Assembly (NCBI GenBank): GCA_963699085.1
Contig: CAVOTH010000004.1
Span: 682,001-746,000 of the forward strand
Length of the DNA: 64,000 nucleotides
Reading direction: 5' to 3'
DNA from: Bog-756 sp963699085
GTDB taxonomy: Bacteria; Actinomycetota; Acidimicrobiia; Acidimicrobiales; RAAP-2
The translations under genes were made by a program, and so were the position numbers. Below, one piece after another: positions 16,600-25,889 of this stretch. Within the stretch, counting starts at the first letter, position 1. The number at the start of each line of letters is the position of its first letter. Below the pieces are notes generated by a model, which saw only the letters and a program-made list of their open reading frames with translations, did no database searches and had not been told where the DNA came from.

Positions 16600-19500
16600 C
16601 TACGTAGGGACGACCGGATTAGAGGTCCCAGATGGCGGGCCGGTCCCGTTGACGTTGGCGGCGTTGATCGTGAATTGATAGACGTCCCCCCCAGTCAGAC
16701 CGGTGATTGTCGTCGTATAGCTGTATGCAGTCTTCACCTCGCCACCGTTGGACGCGTCGGTGTCATCAATGGCGGTGATCACGTAACTGGTGATGTGTGC
16801 GCCTCCGTTGGTAGCGGGAGGTTGGAAGGTGATCGTCGCATGACCTTTCCCTGCTACTACCGACTCGATCGCCGGCGCACCGGCGACCGTCGAAGGGATG
16901 ACCGTGTTCGACCACATCGAACCCGCGCCGGTTCCGCTGACGTTGTCCGCCTTTGCAAAGAACCGATACTTGTCGCCGTTGGTCAAGCCCGAGACAGTTA
17001 TGGGGCTACCGGATCCGAGCGTGGTCTGATTGCCGTCGGCCGGATCGGAGATGTCGATTGCGGTCACCGTGTACCCGGTGACAGAGGCGCCACCGTCGGA
17101 GGACGGGGCTTCGAATGACACGGTCGCCGAGGAGTTCCCTGCGACAGCCGTGGGTATACCGGGAGCACCGGGAACGCTGGAGGGGACAACCGTGTCCGAC
17201 TGATCCGAGCTCGGACCAGTACCGGAGACGTTGGTGGCGGTCACCGTGAACTGGTAGGTGTCCCCGTTGGTGAGACCGGTCATGGTCACCGGGCTCTTCT
17301 TGGCCGATTGCACCTGTCCCCCATTGGCCGGTGTCGTGAGGTCGGTGGCGGTTACCGAATAGCCGCTGACGGCGGCTCCCCCGTCGGATGTGGGTGGGCT
17401 GAAGTCCACCACCGCCTTGGCGTTCTTGGCCGTGACGATGCCGATCGTGGGAGCACCCGGGACCGTCGATGGGACGACCCAGTTGGACTTGTCGGTCTTG
17501 GGGCCGGGTCCGACGACATTGGTTGCGCTCACCGTGAAGTGGTACACATCCCCGTTGGTGAGGCCGGTAATGGTGGCCGGACTCGACGTCACGGTCTGCA
17601 CCTGACCCCCGTTGGTGGGGGTTGTGGCGTCGGTGGCGGTCACTACGTAGTCGACGATCGGCGAGCCCCCGTCTGACACGGGAGGCGAGAAGGTGACCAC
17701 TGCCGAGTTTGAACCAGCCGTGGCCGATCCGATGACCGGGGCGCCCGGGACGGTACCGGGGACGACTGGTTGAGACAGGGCCGAGACGGGGCCGGCGCCG
17801 ACGGCGTTGTTGGCCGCCACCGTGAACTGGTAGGTGTCACCGTTGGTCAGACCGGTCATGGAGACCGGGCTCTTCTTGGCCATCTGCACCTCTCCCCCGT
17901 TGGCCGGGGTGGTGAGGTCGGTAGCGGTGACCGTATAGCCGCTGATGCCGTCGCCACCATTGGTGGATGGCGGGCTGAAGTCCACCACCGCCTTGGCGTT
18001 CTTGGCCGTGACGATGCCGATCGTGGGAGCACCCGGGACCGTCGATGGGACGACCCAGTTGGACTTGCCGGAAGTGGGTCCGGGTCCGACGCCATTGACG
18101 GCACCGACATTGAACTTGTACACGTCCCCGTTGGTGAGGCCGGTAACGGTGACCGGACTCGACGTCACGGTCTGCACCTGACCCCCGTTGGTGGGGGTTG
18201 TGGCGTCGGTGGCGGTCACTACGTAGTCGACGATCGGCAAGCCCCCGTCTGACACGGGAGACGAGAAGCTGACCACTGCCGAGTTGGAACCAGCCGTGGC
18301 CGATCCGATGACCGGGGCGCCCGGGACGGTACCGGGGACGACTGGTTGAGACAGGGCCGACACGGGGCCGGTGCCGTCGGCGTTGTTGGCCGCCACCGTG
18401 AACTGGTAGGTGTCACCGTTGGTGAGACCGGTCATGGACACCGGGCTCCACTTGGCCGTCTGCACCTGACGTCCGTTGGCCGGTGTCGTGAGGTCGGTAG
18501 CGGTAACCGTGTAGCCGGTGATGCTCTCGCCCCCATTGGTGGATGGCGGGCTGAAGTCCACCACCGCCTTGGCGTTCTTGGCCGTGACGGTTCCTATCGT
18601 GGGAGCACCGGGGACGGTGGCTGGAGCGACGGGTTCACTCATTGTCGAGTCCGGGCCTGTCCCGACGGCGTTGGTCGCGCTCACCGTCAACCGGTACCGG
18701 TTGCCATTGACAAGGCCTGGCACGGTCAGCGGACTACGGGTGCCCGTCCGCGTGAGGTCTCCGCTGGAGGGGTCGGTGATGTCCGAGGCAGTGGCGGTGT
18801 AGGAGGTCACGGTCGAGCCGCCGTCTGTCGGTGGCGGTTCGAATGCCACGGATACCTCGCCGTTGCCAGCGGCGGTGGTCTCCATGATCGGGGCACTCGG
18901 AGTGCCGATGATGTTCAGGCACGCTGCGCAGGTGTTCGATCCCCCGTCGGGATTGGTCACCGTCACGTCGTACGCCCCACTGGCCGTCTTCGAAGAGACC
19001 GAGACCGTAGTGGTCAAGCTCGTCGACGTGAGCGAAGTGACTGGCCCGAACTTGACACCGGCCTCTGGGGTGCTCAACTTCAATCCACTCTCCAAATTGG
19101 TTCCCTCCACTGTCAGCGGCTGCGTCTGACCGACCTCTGCGTCGGAGGTGACCGAAATAGCGCCCGGACCTGGCGTCACGGTCACACAGCTCTTGCAGGT
19201 CCACGAGTTCGATGCTTGGGTAACCGTCACGTCGCTCGATGACAGTGCTGCCGACGGAGACACCTCAACCGGGACCTGCATCTCGTTGGAGGTCACCAAT
19301 GTCGGCGGACCGGTCTGGACGATGTCGGGTGAGGAGAATGCCACTTGCGAATCCGACGTGAACCCCGGCCCGGTGATCGTCACCGTGGACGCGTCCGCGC
19401 CCTGGGCGAGAGTCGACGGGCTCACTGCGATGGTGTCGGCGTTGCCCGTGTAGGCGTACACGGTCGCCCAGGCGATCTGGAGATTGCCCTGCGAACTCGC

Positions 19501-20271
19501 CGGGGGCTTGGGAGCGCCCAAAAGGTCACTTTCGCCCCGCACGGTCAAGGTCATCGGGGTCTGCGGGACGTCGATCGACGTCGTGCCGATCGGTGTGCCG
19601 TCGAGAATGTACGTCACGCTGTAGGGCGTCCACTGCAAAGTCGCCGTGTGCCAGTCGTTCCATGACACGTTGGAGACGAACCCTTGAGCCCCCGCCGCCC
19701 CCGCGATCGGGTGGAGGAAACCGTGAATTGGGTTTTGCAGATTTGCCTCGGGGAAGTCGATCTCACCGGACACCCCATTTACCGGCCACAAGAAGAAGAC
19801 TCCCTTGTAGCCGAGGACCGCATCGGCGCGGAACCGGATCGAGTACATGCCGTAGGTCATGGGTGCGACGAGCGGGTAGAGACTTGCATCCATGCAGACC
19901 CCGTCCGGATCCGTGTGCAAGAAGATGTTCATCAACCCCCCGGTGATGCTCCAGGTCTTCAATGGGTAGTACTCACAGTTTCCGGACGTGTCGGGATGTC
20001 CGTCCTCCACCGCGCCCCAGGGGACGGCCGGCGTCCCTGAACAGCCCGTCATATGACACCCGGTAAAACTGCCGAGAGGGTAATTGTCGTTGGCGAAGTT
20101 GTCGGCGAAGACCTGGTGCCAGCCAGGGAGGTCGCCGACGGGCATCGGCTGACCGGACGGGTCGGCCGATATGGCGGCGCTGGCCGGATGGGAGGCAATA
20201 GGGACTCCAACTGCGACCAGGCCCGCCAAACCGAGAATGACGCTGAACAGCAAACGTGCAAAACCCTTCAT
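16600..20271 (-). CDS. Secreted GH16 glycoside hydrolase with eight FN3 domains
   Basis: A 1223-residue exported enzyme. Residues 1-33 are a signal peptide. A GH16 beta-jelly-roll domain (about 45-278) holds the active site GEIDFPEA, with nucleophile E170, D172 and acid/base E175; GH16 enzymes cut beta-1,3/1,4-glucans or galactans. Two TIG-like domains follow (about 280-366 and 369-456), ending in C-x-x-C pairs (C359/C362 and C448/C451). Then come eight fibronectin-III domains of 96 residues from 461 to the end. Domains 2, 4 and 6 form one sequence type and 3 and 5 another. The ATG at 20271 has GAGGGG 6 nt upstream. Probably an extracellular polysaccharide-degrading or matrix-remodelling enzyme. 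Confidence 0.88.
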   Translation of the reverse strand: MKGFARLLFSVILGLAGLVAVGVPIASHPASAAISADPSGQPMPVGDLPGWHQVFADNFANDNYPLGSFTGCHMTGCSGTPAVPWGAVEDGHPDTSGNCEYYPLKTWSITGGLMNIFLHTDPDGVCMDASLYPLVAPMTYGMYSIRFRADAVLGYKGVFFLWPVNGVSGEIDFPEANLQNPIHGFLHPIAGAAGAQGFVSNVSWNDWHTATLQWTPYSVTYILDGTPIGTTSIDVPQTPMTLTVRGESDLLGAPKPPASSQGNLQIAWATVYAYTGNADTIAVSPSTLAQGADASTVTITGPGFTSDSQVAFSSPDIVQTGPPTLVTSNEMQVPVEVSPSAALSSSDVTVTQASNSWTCKSCVTVTPGPGAISVTSDAEVGQTQPLTVEGTNLESGLKLSTPEAGVKFGPVTSLTSTSLTTTVSVSSKTASGAYDVTVTNPDGGSNTCAACLNIIGTPSAPIMETTAAGNGEVSVAFEPPPTDGGSTVTSYTATASDITDPSSGDLTRTGTRSPLTVPGLVNGNRYRLTVSATNAVGTGPDSTMSEPVAPATVPGAPTIGTVTAKNAKAVVDFSPPSTNGGESITGYTVTATDLTTPANGRQVQTAKWSPVSMTGLTNGDTYQFTVAANNADGTGPVSALSQPVVPGTVPGAPVIGSATAGSNSAVVSFSSPVSDGGLPIVDYVVTATDATTPTNGGQVQTVTSSPVTVTGLTNGDVYKFNVGAVNGVGPGPTSGKSNWVVPSTVPGAPTIGIVTAKNAKAVVDFSPPSTNGGDGISGYTVTATDLTTPANGGEVQMAKKSPVSMTGLTNGDTYQFTVAANNAVGAGPVSALSQPVVPGTVPGAPVIGSATAGSNSAVVTFSPPVSDGGSPIVDYVVTATDATTPTNGGQVQTVTSSPATITGLTNGDVYHFTVSATNVVGPGPKTDKSNWVVPSTVPGAPTIGIVTAKNAKAVVDFSPPTSDGGAAVSGYSVTATDLTTPANGGQVQSAKKSPVTMTGLTNGDTYQFTVTATNVSGTGPSSDQSDTVVPSSVPGAPGIPTAVAGNSSATVSFEAPSSDGGASVTGYTVTAIDISDPADGNQTTLGSGSPITVSGLTNGDKYRFFAKADNVSGTGAGSMWSNTVIPSTVAGAPAIESVVAGKGHATITFQPPATNGGAHITSYVITAIDDTDASNGGEVKTAYSYTTTITGLTGGDVYQFTINAANVNGTGPPSGTSNPVVPT
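17161..18600 (-). repeat. 576-bp tandem repeat encoding paired FN3 domains
   Basis: Within the GH16 gene, long stretches recur at exactly 576 bp, or two 96-residue FN3 modules. For example GACGACTGGTTGAGACAGGG occurs at 17761 and 18337, and the block at 17425-17484 matches 18001-18060. The pattern is A-B-A-B-A over FN3 domains 2-6. The near-identity suggests recent duplication or ongoing gene conversion. Such repeats can also collapse or expand in assemblies. Confidence 0.85.
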
Positions 20272-20566
20272 TCCATACCCCTCGATCGTCGTGACGAGAC
20301 GACACGGGCGAGGGTGGATGCGGCGACCGGATGGAGGAAGGAGGATGTGACTCCTGTCCATCCAGACACGACGGATGACGATTCTGCTGTTGTCCGGGGT
20401 GCCGGAGGTCCGGGGGCGATTGCCTCGCCCAGATCGGACATCACCGACACGCATCGCAATGCATGGGATTGCATGAGATTCCCCTGCCCTGGTTGTCTCA
20501 ACGCGTGCCATCGGCAAATCGTCGGCGGGACTTTATAGGTGGTGACGAAATTGGGACCTTCGGCCG

Positions 20567-20809
20567 GTGATTGACCCAATCGGATTCCTGGACGGCACCC
20601 GACTCGAGTCCGGCGACATCGAACACGGGCCGCCGGGTCGCCCCCTCCCGGAGACGTCGACGACTACGTTCGGCTCACACAAGCCCCCGATCACGGTCGA
20701 CATGGATTTCGAAGCGTCCGAGGACGACTTGCCGGATGGGGATGGGTTAGGTGTCAAGACCGGGCGGATTGACCGCCCGGTCTTTCGGGGCCGGACAGGA
20801 TTTCGCTGA
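20567..20809 (+). CDS. Doubtful small acidic protein
   Basis: An 80-residue open frame starting GTG, with an acidic middle (VDMDFEASEDDLPDGDG). Third positions are GC-rich like real genes here, but there is no clear ribosome site, and its end runs through the strong hairpin at 20756-20784, which argues against it. The region may instead be a non-coding transcript. Confidence 0.2.
   Translation: MIDPIGFLDGTRLESGDIEHGPPGRPLPETSTTTFGSHKPPITVDMDFEASEDDLPDGDGLGVKTGRIDRPVFRGRTGFR
20756..20784 (+). terminator. Strong hairpin, terminator-like
   Basis: AAGACCGGGCGG, loop ATTGA, CCGCCCGGTCTT: a perfect 12-bp stem followed by TTCGG. There is no long T-run, which is usual for high-GC actinobacterial terminators. 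No confident gene ends just upstream on this strand, so it may end a small RNA or an unrecognised transcript. Confidence 0.5.
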
Positions 20810-21069
20810 TTCCAGCACGGGATCAGTAACCGATGGCACCGCCAACACCTGGATGAAGGACCGAGGCGCCGACCACAACTCGGCTCCTGCAGGCATCTGC
20901 TGACGCTTCAGTTGTCTGCCGCCCTGACATCGAAAGCATGAACGAAAGATGGGAACGGGTCAGTGTCTGCTCACATCTCGCGCCTCGGGGAGCCTGAATG
21001 TGTGGGATTTTGCTAGATTCAGAGCCGAGGGTGGTGGGTCTGGTCCATCCGACGAGGGGAGGCAGTTTC

Positions 21070-21942
21070 ATGAAACGGTCTAATCAGATCGCGTCCGGAG
21101 TCGCCATCAGCGGCTTGGCGATGTTCGCGATCGTAGGATTCGGCGCCGGCGCGTCGACATCGGTGGCTGCACCGGCACCCTCCCACGGCGTGATGATCCC
21201 CGCGCCTCCGTCGGGTCCGGTGCCCCTGGCGGAAGGTCAATCCTCGTCCGGTGCCATTGTGAAATCCAGCAACTGGTCGGGGTACGCCCAGAACAACGGA
21301 ACCAAGAAGGGGCCCTTTACGGGTGCCGAGGTGACGTTTGCCGTGCCAACGGTCACCGAGTCCCACACCGGCACTCAGTTCTCGGCCCAATGGGTCGGAG
21401 TCGGCGGGTACAACGAGAGCACCCTCGTCCAGGACGGCGTCGAGGCCGACAACCACGGCGGGACTCCGGTCTACCAGGCGTGGACCGAGATCCTCCCCGC
21501 GGCCGAAGTTCCGCTCAAACTCACCATCAACCCGGGTGATCAGATTCAGGCCATCATTCGCGAGATCGCCGTGAACAGCTGGTCGATGACAGTGGCAGAT
21601 CTGACCACGGGTACCCAGGCCGGCCGGACAGTCAACTACAACTCCAACGGGGCGAGCGCCGAGGTCATCCTGGAGCGGCCCGAGATCGGTGGCTCGCTGG
21701 CGTCACTGGCCAAGACATCCAAGGCGATCTTCGATCCCGGTGAAGTGACCACCACGGCACCCGGTTCGACGGCGGACTACACGCCGTTCCTCATTCCGAT
21801 TACCGGTCAGACCGTGCACGAGATCGCCATGACCAACAACGGGGGGAACAAGATCATCGCCATCCCGTCGAAGCCCGATGCTGACAGCGACGGGTTCGCG
21901 GTGGCCGACGGATCGGTCGCTCCCAAACCCCCGAAGACCTGA
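21070..21942 (+). CDS. Secreted glutamic endopeptidase, family G1
   Basis: A 290-residue exported protein: signal peptide (about 1-34), a Pro/Ala-rich propeptide-like stretch (about 35-65), then a G1 (eqolisin) domain. It shows SSNWSGYAQNN, the catalytic-Gln block FSAQWVGVGGYNESTLVQDG, YQAWTEILP, and the Glu-bearing strand SAEVILERPEI. Family members are beta-sandwich peptidases, the fungal ones best active at acid pH, so it fits scavenging of protein in an acidic habitat. The ATG at 21070 has GGGAGG 7 nt upstream. It is divergent from GH16, with no dedicated neighbour. Confidence 0.87.
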   Translation: MKRSNQIASGVAISGLAMFAIVGFGAGASTSVAAPAPSHGVMIPAPPSGPVPLAEGQSSSGAIVKSSNWSGYAQNNGTKKGPFTGAEVTFAVPTVTESHTGTQFSAQWVGVGGYNESTLVQDGVEADNHGGTPVYQAWTEILPAAEVPLKLTINPGDQIQAIIREIAVNSWSMTVADLTTGTQAGRTVNYNSNGASAEVILERPEIGGSLASLAKTSKAIFDPGEVTTTAPGSTADYTPFLIPITGQTVHEIAMTNNGGNKIIAIPSKPDADSDGFAVADGSVAPKPPKT

Positions 21943-22008
21943 CCGGGCCACATCGCCCCGTCCGGGCGCCGGATCAACCCCTGTCGTCGCCGAGGCCGGG
22001 GGTTACGG

Positions 22009-22392
22009 TCAGGAGTTGGTGAGGGACCGTTGCTCCGACCCGGCTCCGGCGCAGGCGTTGACAAGATCAGCGGTGATGAAGCAGATGGCCTCGGCGGTCG
22101 CACGCAGGGCAGCGTCGTCCATACCGTCGAGGGCCAGCCATAACGCGTCACGGTCGAGCGTTCCTGGCTCGCCACCCTTTTGGCCCAACTCACCCTGCAG
22201 CTCGGTGATCTGCTTGGCGATGCGAGGTGGGAGGCGTTCGATCAAGGGACTGGCCTGGGCGGCTTGGACGTCGTAGGCCCGGTACAGGCGTTCCCATAGT
22301 GGCTCGGGACCGGTGGCCAGAATGAACACGGCTCCCGAAAAGAGGACGGAAGCTACCTGTTCGGCCTGTAGGTCCCCTAATGCACCTGGCAT
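22009..22392 (-). CDS. Hypothetical helical protein
   Basis: A 127-residue protein, mostly helical: AEQVASVLFSGAVFILATGP near the start (could be a membrane segment), then ERLPPRIAKQITELQGELGQ and DRDALWLALDGMDDAALRATAEAICF. The ATG at 22392 has AGGA just upstream; the longer open frame to 22464 is less likely. I do not recognise a family. Confidence 0.55.
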   Translation of the reverse strand: MPGALGDLQAEQVASVLFSGAVFILATGPEPLWERLYRAYDVQAAQASPLIERLPPRIAKQITELQGELGQKGGEPGTLDRDALWLALDGMDDAALRATAEAICFITADLVNACAGAGSEQRSLTNS

Positions 22393-22621
22393 TGGTTCCT
22401 GCACCTGTCCCGTCCTCCCTCGCCCGACGCCGGATGACCACCCTTTTGTCTTCGCGCAACACATGTTTTAGTAGGGCTTCAGGCCCCGTGGGGGGATACC
22501 CGGGTTTGCCCCCACCTCGCCGAAAACCCCGGATGACTCGCACCCGTCGGACCGTGAGAAGTGCGGCTACCCGACCGCTCGGGCATTCTCGGAGTGGAGA
22601 GCCGGCTGTTCGATCAGGTGG

Positions 22622-22978
22622 TCAGCCCGAACCGATGCGCCGATACTCCTGGATGAACTGGTCCACCCGTTGGCGTGAGATCCCCCACCAATCGGCAACC
22701 TCACGGGGCGTCATCCCGGACTCGATGCAGGCCCCGACAACCCGAAGTCGGAAACGATGCCGGGCGGTGTTGAGCCGCTCGAGCGCCTCTTGGACCAGCT
22801 CACGCTCGGTACTGATCCGCGACTCCTGCACCAGGGCCGCCACCGCCCCACCATCACGGAGCCCAACAATCGCCGATTCGAGGAGAACCTCGACGCCCTC
22901 GAATACCTTGCGGGCGTGCCGGCTGGCGTCGGCGACGTCCTGCATCGCCTCGATGAGCCGTTCGGAGGTCTCTTCCAC
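22622..22978 (-). CDS. Small helix-turn-helix protein
   Basis: A 118-residue, all-helical protein. The N-terminal 75 residues form heptad-like helices rich in Glu, Arg and Ala that may dimerise. The C-terminus contains a helix-turn-helix, SGMTPREVADWWGISRQRVDQFIQEYR, that looks like sigma-70 region 4 or a MarR/LuxR-type recognition helix. A DNA-binding regulator is likely; the target is unknown. It is divergent from the TetR-like gene, with a 92-bp gap. Confidence 0.65.
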   Translation of the reverse strand: MEETSERLIEAMQDVADASRHARKVFEGVEVLLESAIVGLRDGGAVAALVQESRISTERELVQEALERLNTARHRFRLRVVGACIESGMTPREVADWWGISRQRVDQFIQEYRRIGSG

Positions 22979-23055
22979 AGGTCGATCCTACGGCCGTACG
23001 GTCCGCGCCGGAAGGGGTGATATGGCACCAGCGAGAACGTCCCGGCGCGTGCCGG

Positions 23056-23061
23056 TACCCT
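23056..23061 (+). promoter_or_regulatory. Putative -10 element of the TetR-like gene
   Basis: TACCCT, 9 nt before the ATG at 23071. The gene also has AAGGG before its start, so leadered or leaderless initiation is possible. Confidence 0.35.
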
Positions 23062-23070
23062 GAAAGGGAC

Positions 23071-23901
23071 ATGTCGGCCGACACCGCTCACCGGGTTCAT
23101 GCGTCTTCTGACGGCACGGAAGATCTGCACGTCGATTCGGTTCCCCGGGTGCGCCGGTCCCGGGAGGAGCTCCGGGAGATCGTGCTCGAGGCCGGCCGGG
23201 ACGTCCTGCTGACCGAGGGTCTCGGAACAGGGGCGGAACACCTCTCGTTCAAACGGGTGCTCTCGCATGTGGCCGTCACCCGGGGCATCCGGATCACCAA
23301 CGCCTCGGTGATCGGCCGGATCTGGGAGAACCAGGAGCAGTTCCAGCTCGACGTCGTCACCTCGGTCGCCAACATCCAGGGCGACGAGGAGGTGGCGGTC
23401 GCCACCGAGGCGCTCGCAGCCGTATTCGAGCTGATCGACGTCTCGACCCCTGAGTTGCGCCGGGCATCCCTGGCCGAGCTGATCCGGGTGAGCTGCGCCG
23501 AATATCTGGCCTCGGCCTCTTCGTCGGCCGCATCGATCCAGATGGCGCTGGTGTCCTATGTGGCCGCCAGCCAGACGGCCACCTCCGACAATCGGTTGAT
23601 CGACTCCTTCCGGCGGACCAACGAACGACTGACGGCACAGTACGAGGAGCTCTACTCCTTCGGCCTGAGCGCCTGTGGATGGCGGATCCGATCCCAGTAC
23701 TCGATCCACGAAGTCGCCACCTTGTTCTCGGCCATTGCCGAGGGGATCCTCCTCCACCGCCTGATCGATCCTGCCGCCTTCTCGCCGGTCGTCCTCGCCT
23801 CCGGGCTGGACGGCCGCGACGTCGAGTGGACCCAGCTCGGAATGACCATGAACTCGTTGGTCGACTTCTTCGCCGAACCAGAACCGGACTGGACCGACTG
23901 A
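23071..23901 (+). CDS. TetR-like transcriptional regulator
   Basis: A 276-residue protein. An N-terminal disordered stretch (about 1-28) leads into a helical DNA-binding-like domain (RRSREELREIVLEAGRDVLLTEG, then TRGIRITNASVIGRIWENQEQFQLDVV), followed by an all-helical ligand-binding-like domain. The layout is that of TetR, but the helix-turn-helix is longer than usual. The ATG at 23071 is preceded by AAGGG. It is divergent from the small helix-turn-helix gene. Ligand and targets are unknown. Confidence 0.72.
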   Translation: MSADTAHRVHASSDGTEDLHVDSVPRVRRSREELREIVLEAGRDVLLTEGLGTGAEHLSFKRVLSHVAVTRGIRITNASVIGRIWENQEQFQLDVVTSVANIQGDEEVAVATEALAAVFELIDVSTPELRRASLAELIRVSCAEYLASASSSAASIQMALVSYVAASQTATSDNRLIDSFRRTNERLTAQYEELYSFGLSACGWRIRSQYSIHEVATLFSAIAEGILLHRLIDPAAFSPVVLASGLDGRDVEWTQLGMTMNSLVDFFAEPEPDWTD

Positions 23902-23922
23902 AGTCCTCCGGTTCGGGTTGCC

Positions 23923-24589
23923 CTACCGTCGCCCGACGGACGCGTACTCGATGACCCGGGCCATCGTCTTCTCGGAGGTGGCAGCCACCGAGCCTGAGGA
24001 GACGTGCGGTGCCGGGTCGTACTCGATCATCAGCTGGGCCGCTTCGGCCGCCGTCCGGTCGATCAGGAGATCGACCAGTCGTAAGGCCATGTCGATCCCG
24101 CTGGACACCCCGGCTGCGGTGATGATCCGGTCGCCGATGTGCTCGACCACCCGCTGTTCCACGGCCGTCACCCCGTAGGCCTCGAGCTCGGCGTAGGTCG
24201 ACCAGTGACTGGTGGCGGTCCGGCCGGTCAGCAGCCCAGCCGCAGCCAGCACCAGGGATCCGGTGCAGACAGAGGTGGTGTACAGGGTGTTCCGATGGAC
24301 GTCGCGTACCCAGTCGAGGACGCGGACGTCATGCTCCAGCGCACGGGTGCCGAAACCTCCGGGGAACACGAGAACCTCTGGTGCGGGCACCTCTTCGAAC
24401 GTGGCGTCACGGGTGATGCCGAGCATCCCGTTGTCGCTGCGGACCTCCCCGGTCTGGTGGCCGACGAACACGACGTCGATCGAAGGGATCCGTTGGAGGA
24501 CCTCGTAGGGGCCGATGGCATCGAGCGCGGTGAACCGGTCGAAGAGTGGAATAGCGACGGTCGATGCGGGTATCCGTGGGTGGGTTCAT
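23923..24589 (-). CDS. DJ-1/PfpI family protein (isonitrile-hydratase-like), frameshifted near the start
   Basis: A 221-residue protein after removing one base. The main frame runs from about residue 11 (VAIPLFDRFTALDAIGPYEV) to the end, with the nucleophile elbow TTSVCTGSLVLAAAGLL (catalytic-type Cys), TSHWSTYAELEAYG, and the C-terminal LMIEYDPAPH. This arrangement resembles isonitrile hydratase-type proteins. In the main frame there is no start codon between an upstream TGA and a GTG deep inside the domain. The ATG at 24589 overlaps the previous stop (ATGA) and reads MNPPTDTRID; one extra G at 24559-24560 separates it from the rest. The span is 3n+1. Coupled to the GlxA-like regulator. Confidence 0.78.
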
Positions 24590-25651
24590 GGCTCGTTCCT
24601 GTCCGGTCGGCTGGGGTTGGGTCGGGACGAAGAGGCTCGGGTGGGCTCCGGGCGGATCGTGGCGAAACGCCGCCGGTAGGCGTCGGGGCTACTGCGGACC
24701 CGGCGGTGGAAGGTCCTGCGTAAGGTCTCGGTGGTACCGAAGCCGCACCGGACGGCAATGACCTCGAGGGTGTCGTCGGTGGACTCGAGCAGATGGCGGG
24801 CGGCCTCGGTGCGGACCCGCTCCACGTACCGGCTCGGCGTCTCCCCCACCTGGTCGGCGAACAGCCGGGAGAAGTGGCGTTCCGACATGGCGGCCCCTTC
24901 GGCCAGGACGGCCACCCGATGGTCGCCACCGGGATCTGCCTCGACCCGGGCCTGGGCATCGCGCACCGACGAACGGCGGGCCCGCGCCGTCCACACCGGG
25001 GTGGCGAACTGGGTCTGCCCGCCGGGCCGGTGCAGGAACATGACCAGCCACCGGGCGATGAGCTGGGAGACGTCGGTCCCGAGGTCGTCATCGACCAGTG
25101 CCAGGGCCAGATCGATGCCGGCGGTCACCCCGGCGCTCGACCAGACCGCGCCGTCGTTCAGGTAGATCGGGTCGGCGTCCACCTCCACCGTCGGATACGT
25201 TCCGGGCCAGTTCGTCGGCCCGGGCCCAGTGGGTGGTGACCCGGCGACCATCGAGCAGCCCGGCCCGGGCGGCCAGGAAGGCACCCGAGCACACCGTCGC
25301 CAGTCGTCGGGCCCGGGGTGCGGCCGCAGCCACCCATGCGACCAGCCGCTGGTCGTCCTCGGCAGCGTCGACGCCTCCCCCACCTGGAAGCAACAGGGTG
25401 TCGATCGGAACGTCGTGGTCGGGCAGGAGGCCTGAGTTGAGGGACAGCCCGCTCCCGGACGTCAACGGTCCGCCATCCATCGAGGCAACGGAGACGTCGT
25501 AGGCGGCGGTGATCCCGAGAGCCTCGGCGGCACGACCAGCGCCGGCGAAGACCTCGAACGGCCCCGCTACGTCGAGGGACTGCACGCCCGGATAGGCGGC
25601 GATGACGACGGTGCGGGCGACCGTGGGAGTCACGGTGGGAGGTGACGGCAT
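24586..25651 (-). CDS. GlxA-like AraC-family regulator with DJ-1/PfpI domain, frameshifted
   Basis: A 354-residue regulator after removing one base. N-terminal amidotransferase-like domain (about 10-180): VVIAAYPGVQSLDVAGPFEV, TLLLPGGGGVD, and LATVCSGAFLAARAGLL with a Cys elbow. C-terminal AraC helix-turn-helix pair (about 230-335): SERHFSRLFADQVGETPSRYV and IAVRCGFGTTETLRRTF. The frame breaks at the AA (plus-strand TT) near 25200: VTTHWARADELAR in one frame continues as TYPTVEVDADPIYL one base over. The span is 3n+1. Start ATG 25651. It probably controls the coupled DJ-1 gene. Confidence 0.82.
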
Positions 25652-25889
25652 GGCTCCATGGTGCTCCCGACCGCCCATGGCGTCAATGACACGTAACCCA
25701 CAGAATCCGGACATCAACGATCGGCCGTGCCGGGGACGGTCGGCACTTGCCTCCGACGGTTGCTACCATCGGGGAACGGGGACCGTCCCGGCCCGCTCCC
25801 CTCCTGCGCACCGCGCCCAGCTCTCGCTGCACCCGCTGCACCCTCTTTCTTCTTCCTGTCCGCTCTTCCGTCGAAGGACCCCTACTGCC

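Larger units (their letters stand above)
20272..21069 (+). other. Long intergenic region between divergent secreted-enzyme genes
   Basis: About 800 bp between the divergent GH16 and G1 peptidase genes. It holds a perfect 12-bp-stem hairpin (20756-20784) and one weak open frame (20567-20809). The size suggests long regulated promoters or a missed non-coding RNA. Confidence 0.45.

Noticed and set aside
16600..18600. Regular repeats as a possible CRISPR array
   Set aside because: The repeats are 288/576 bp, code for FN3 domains and have no unique spacers.
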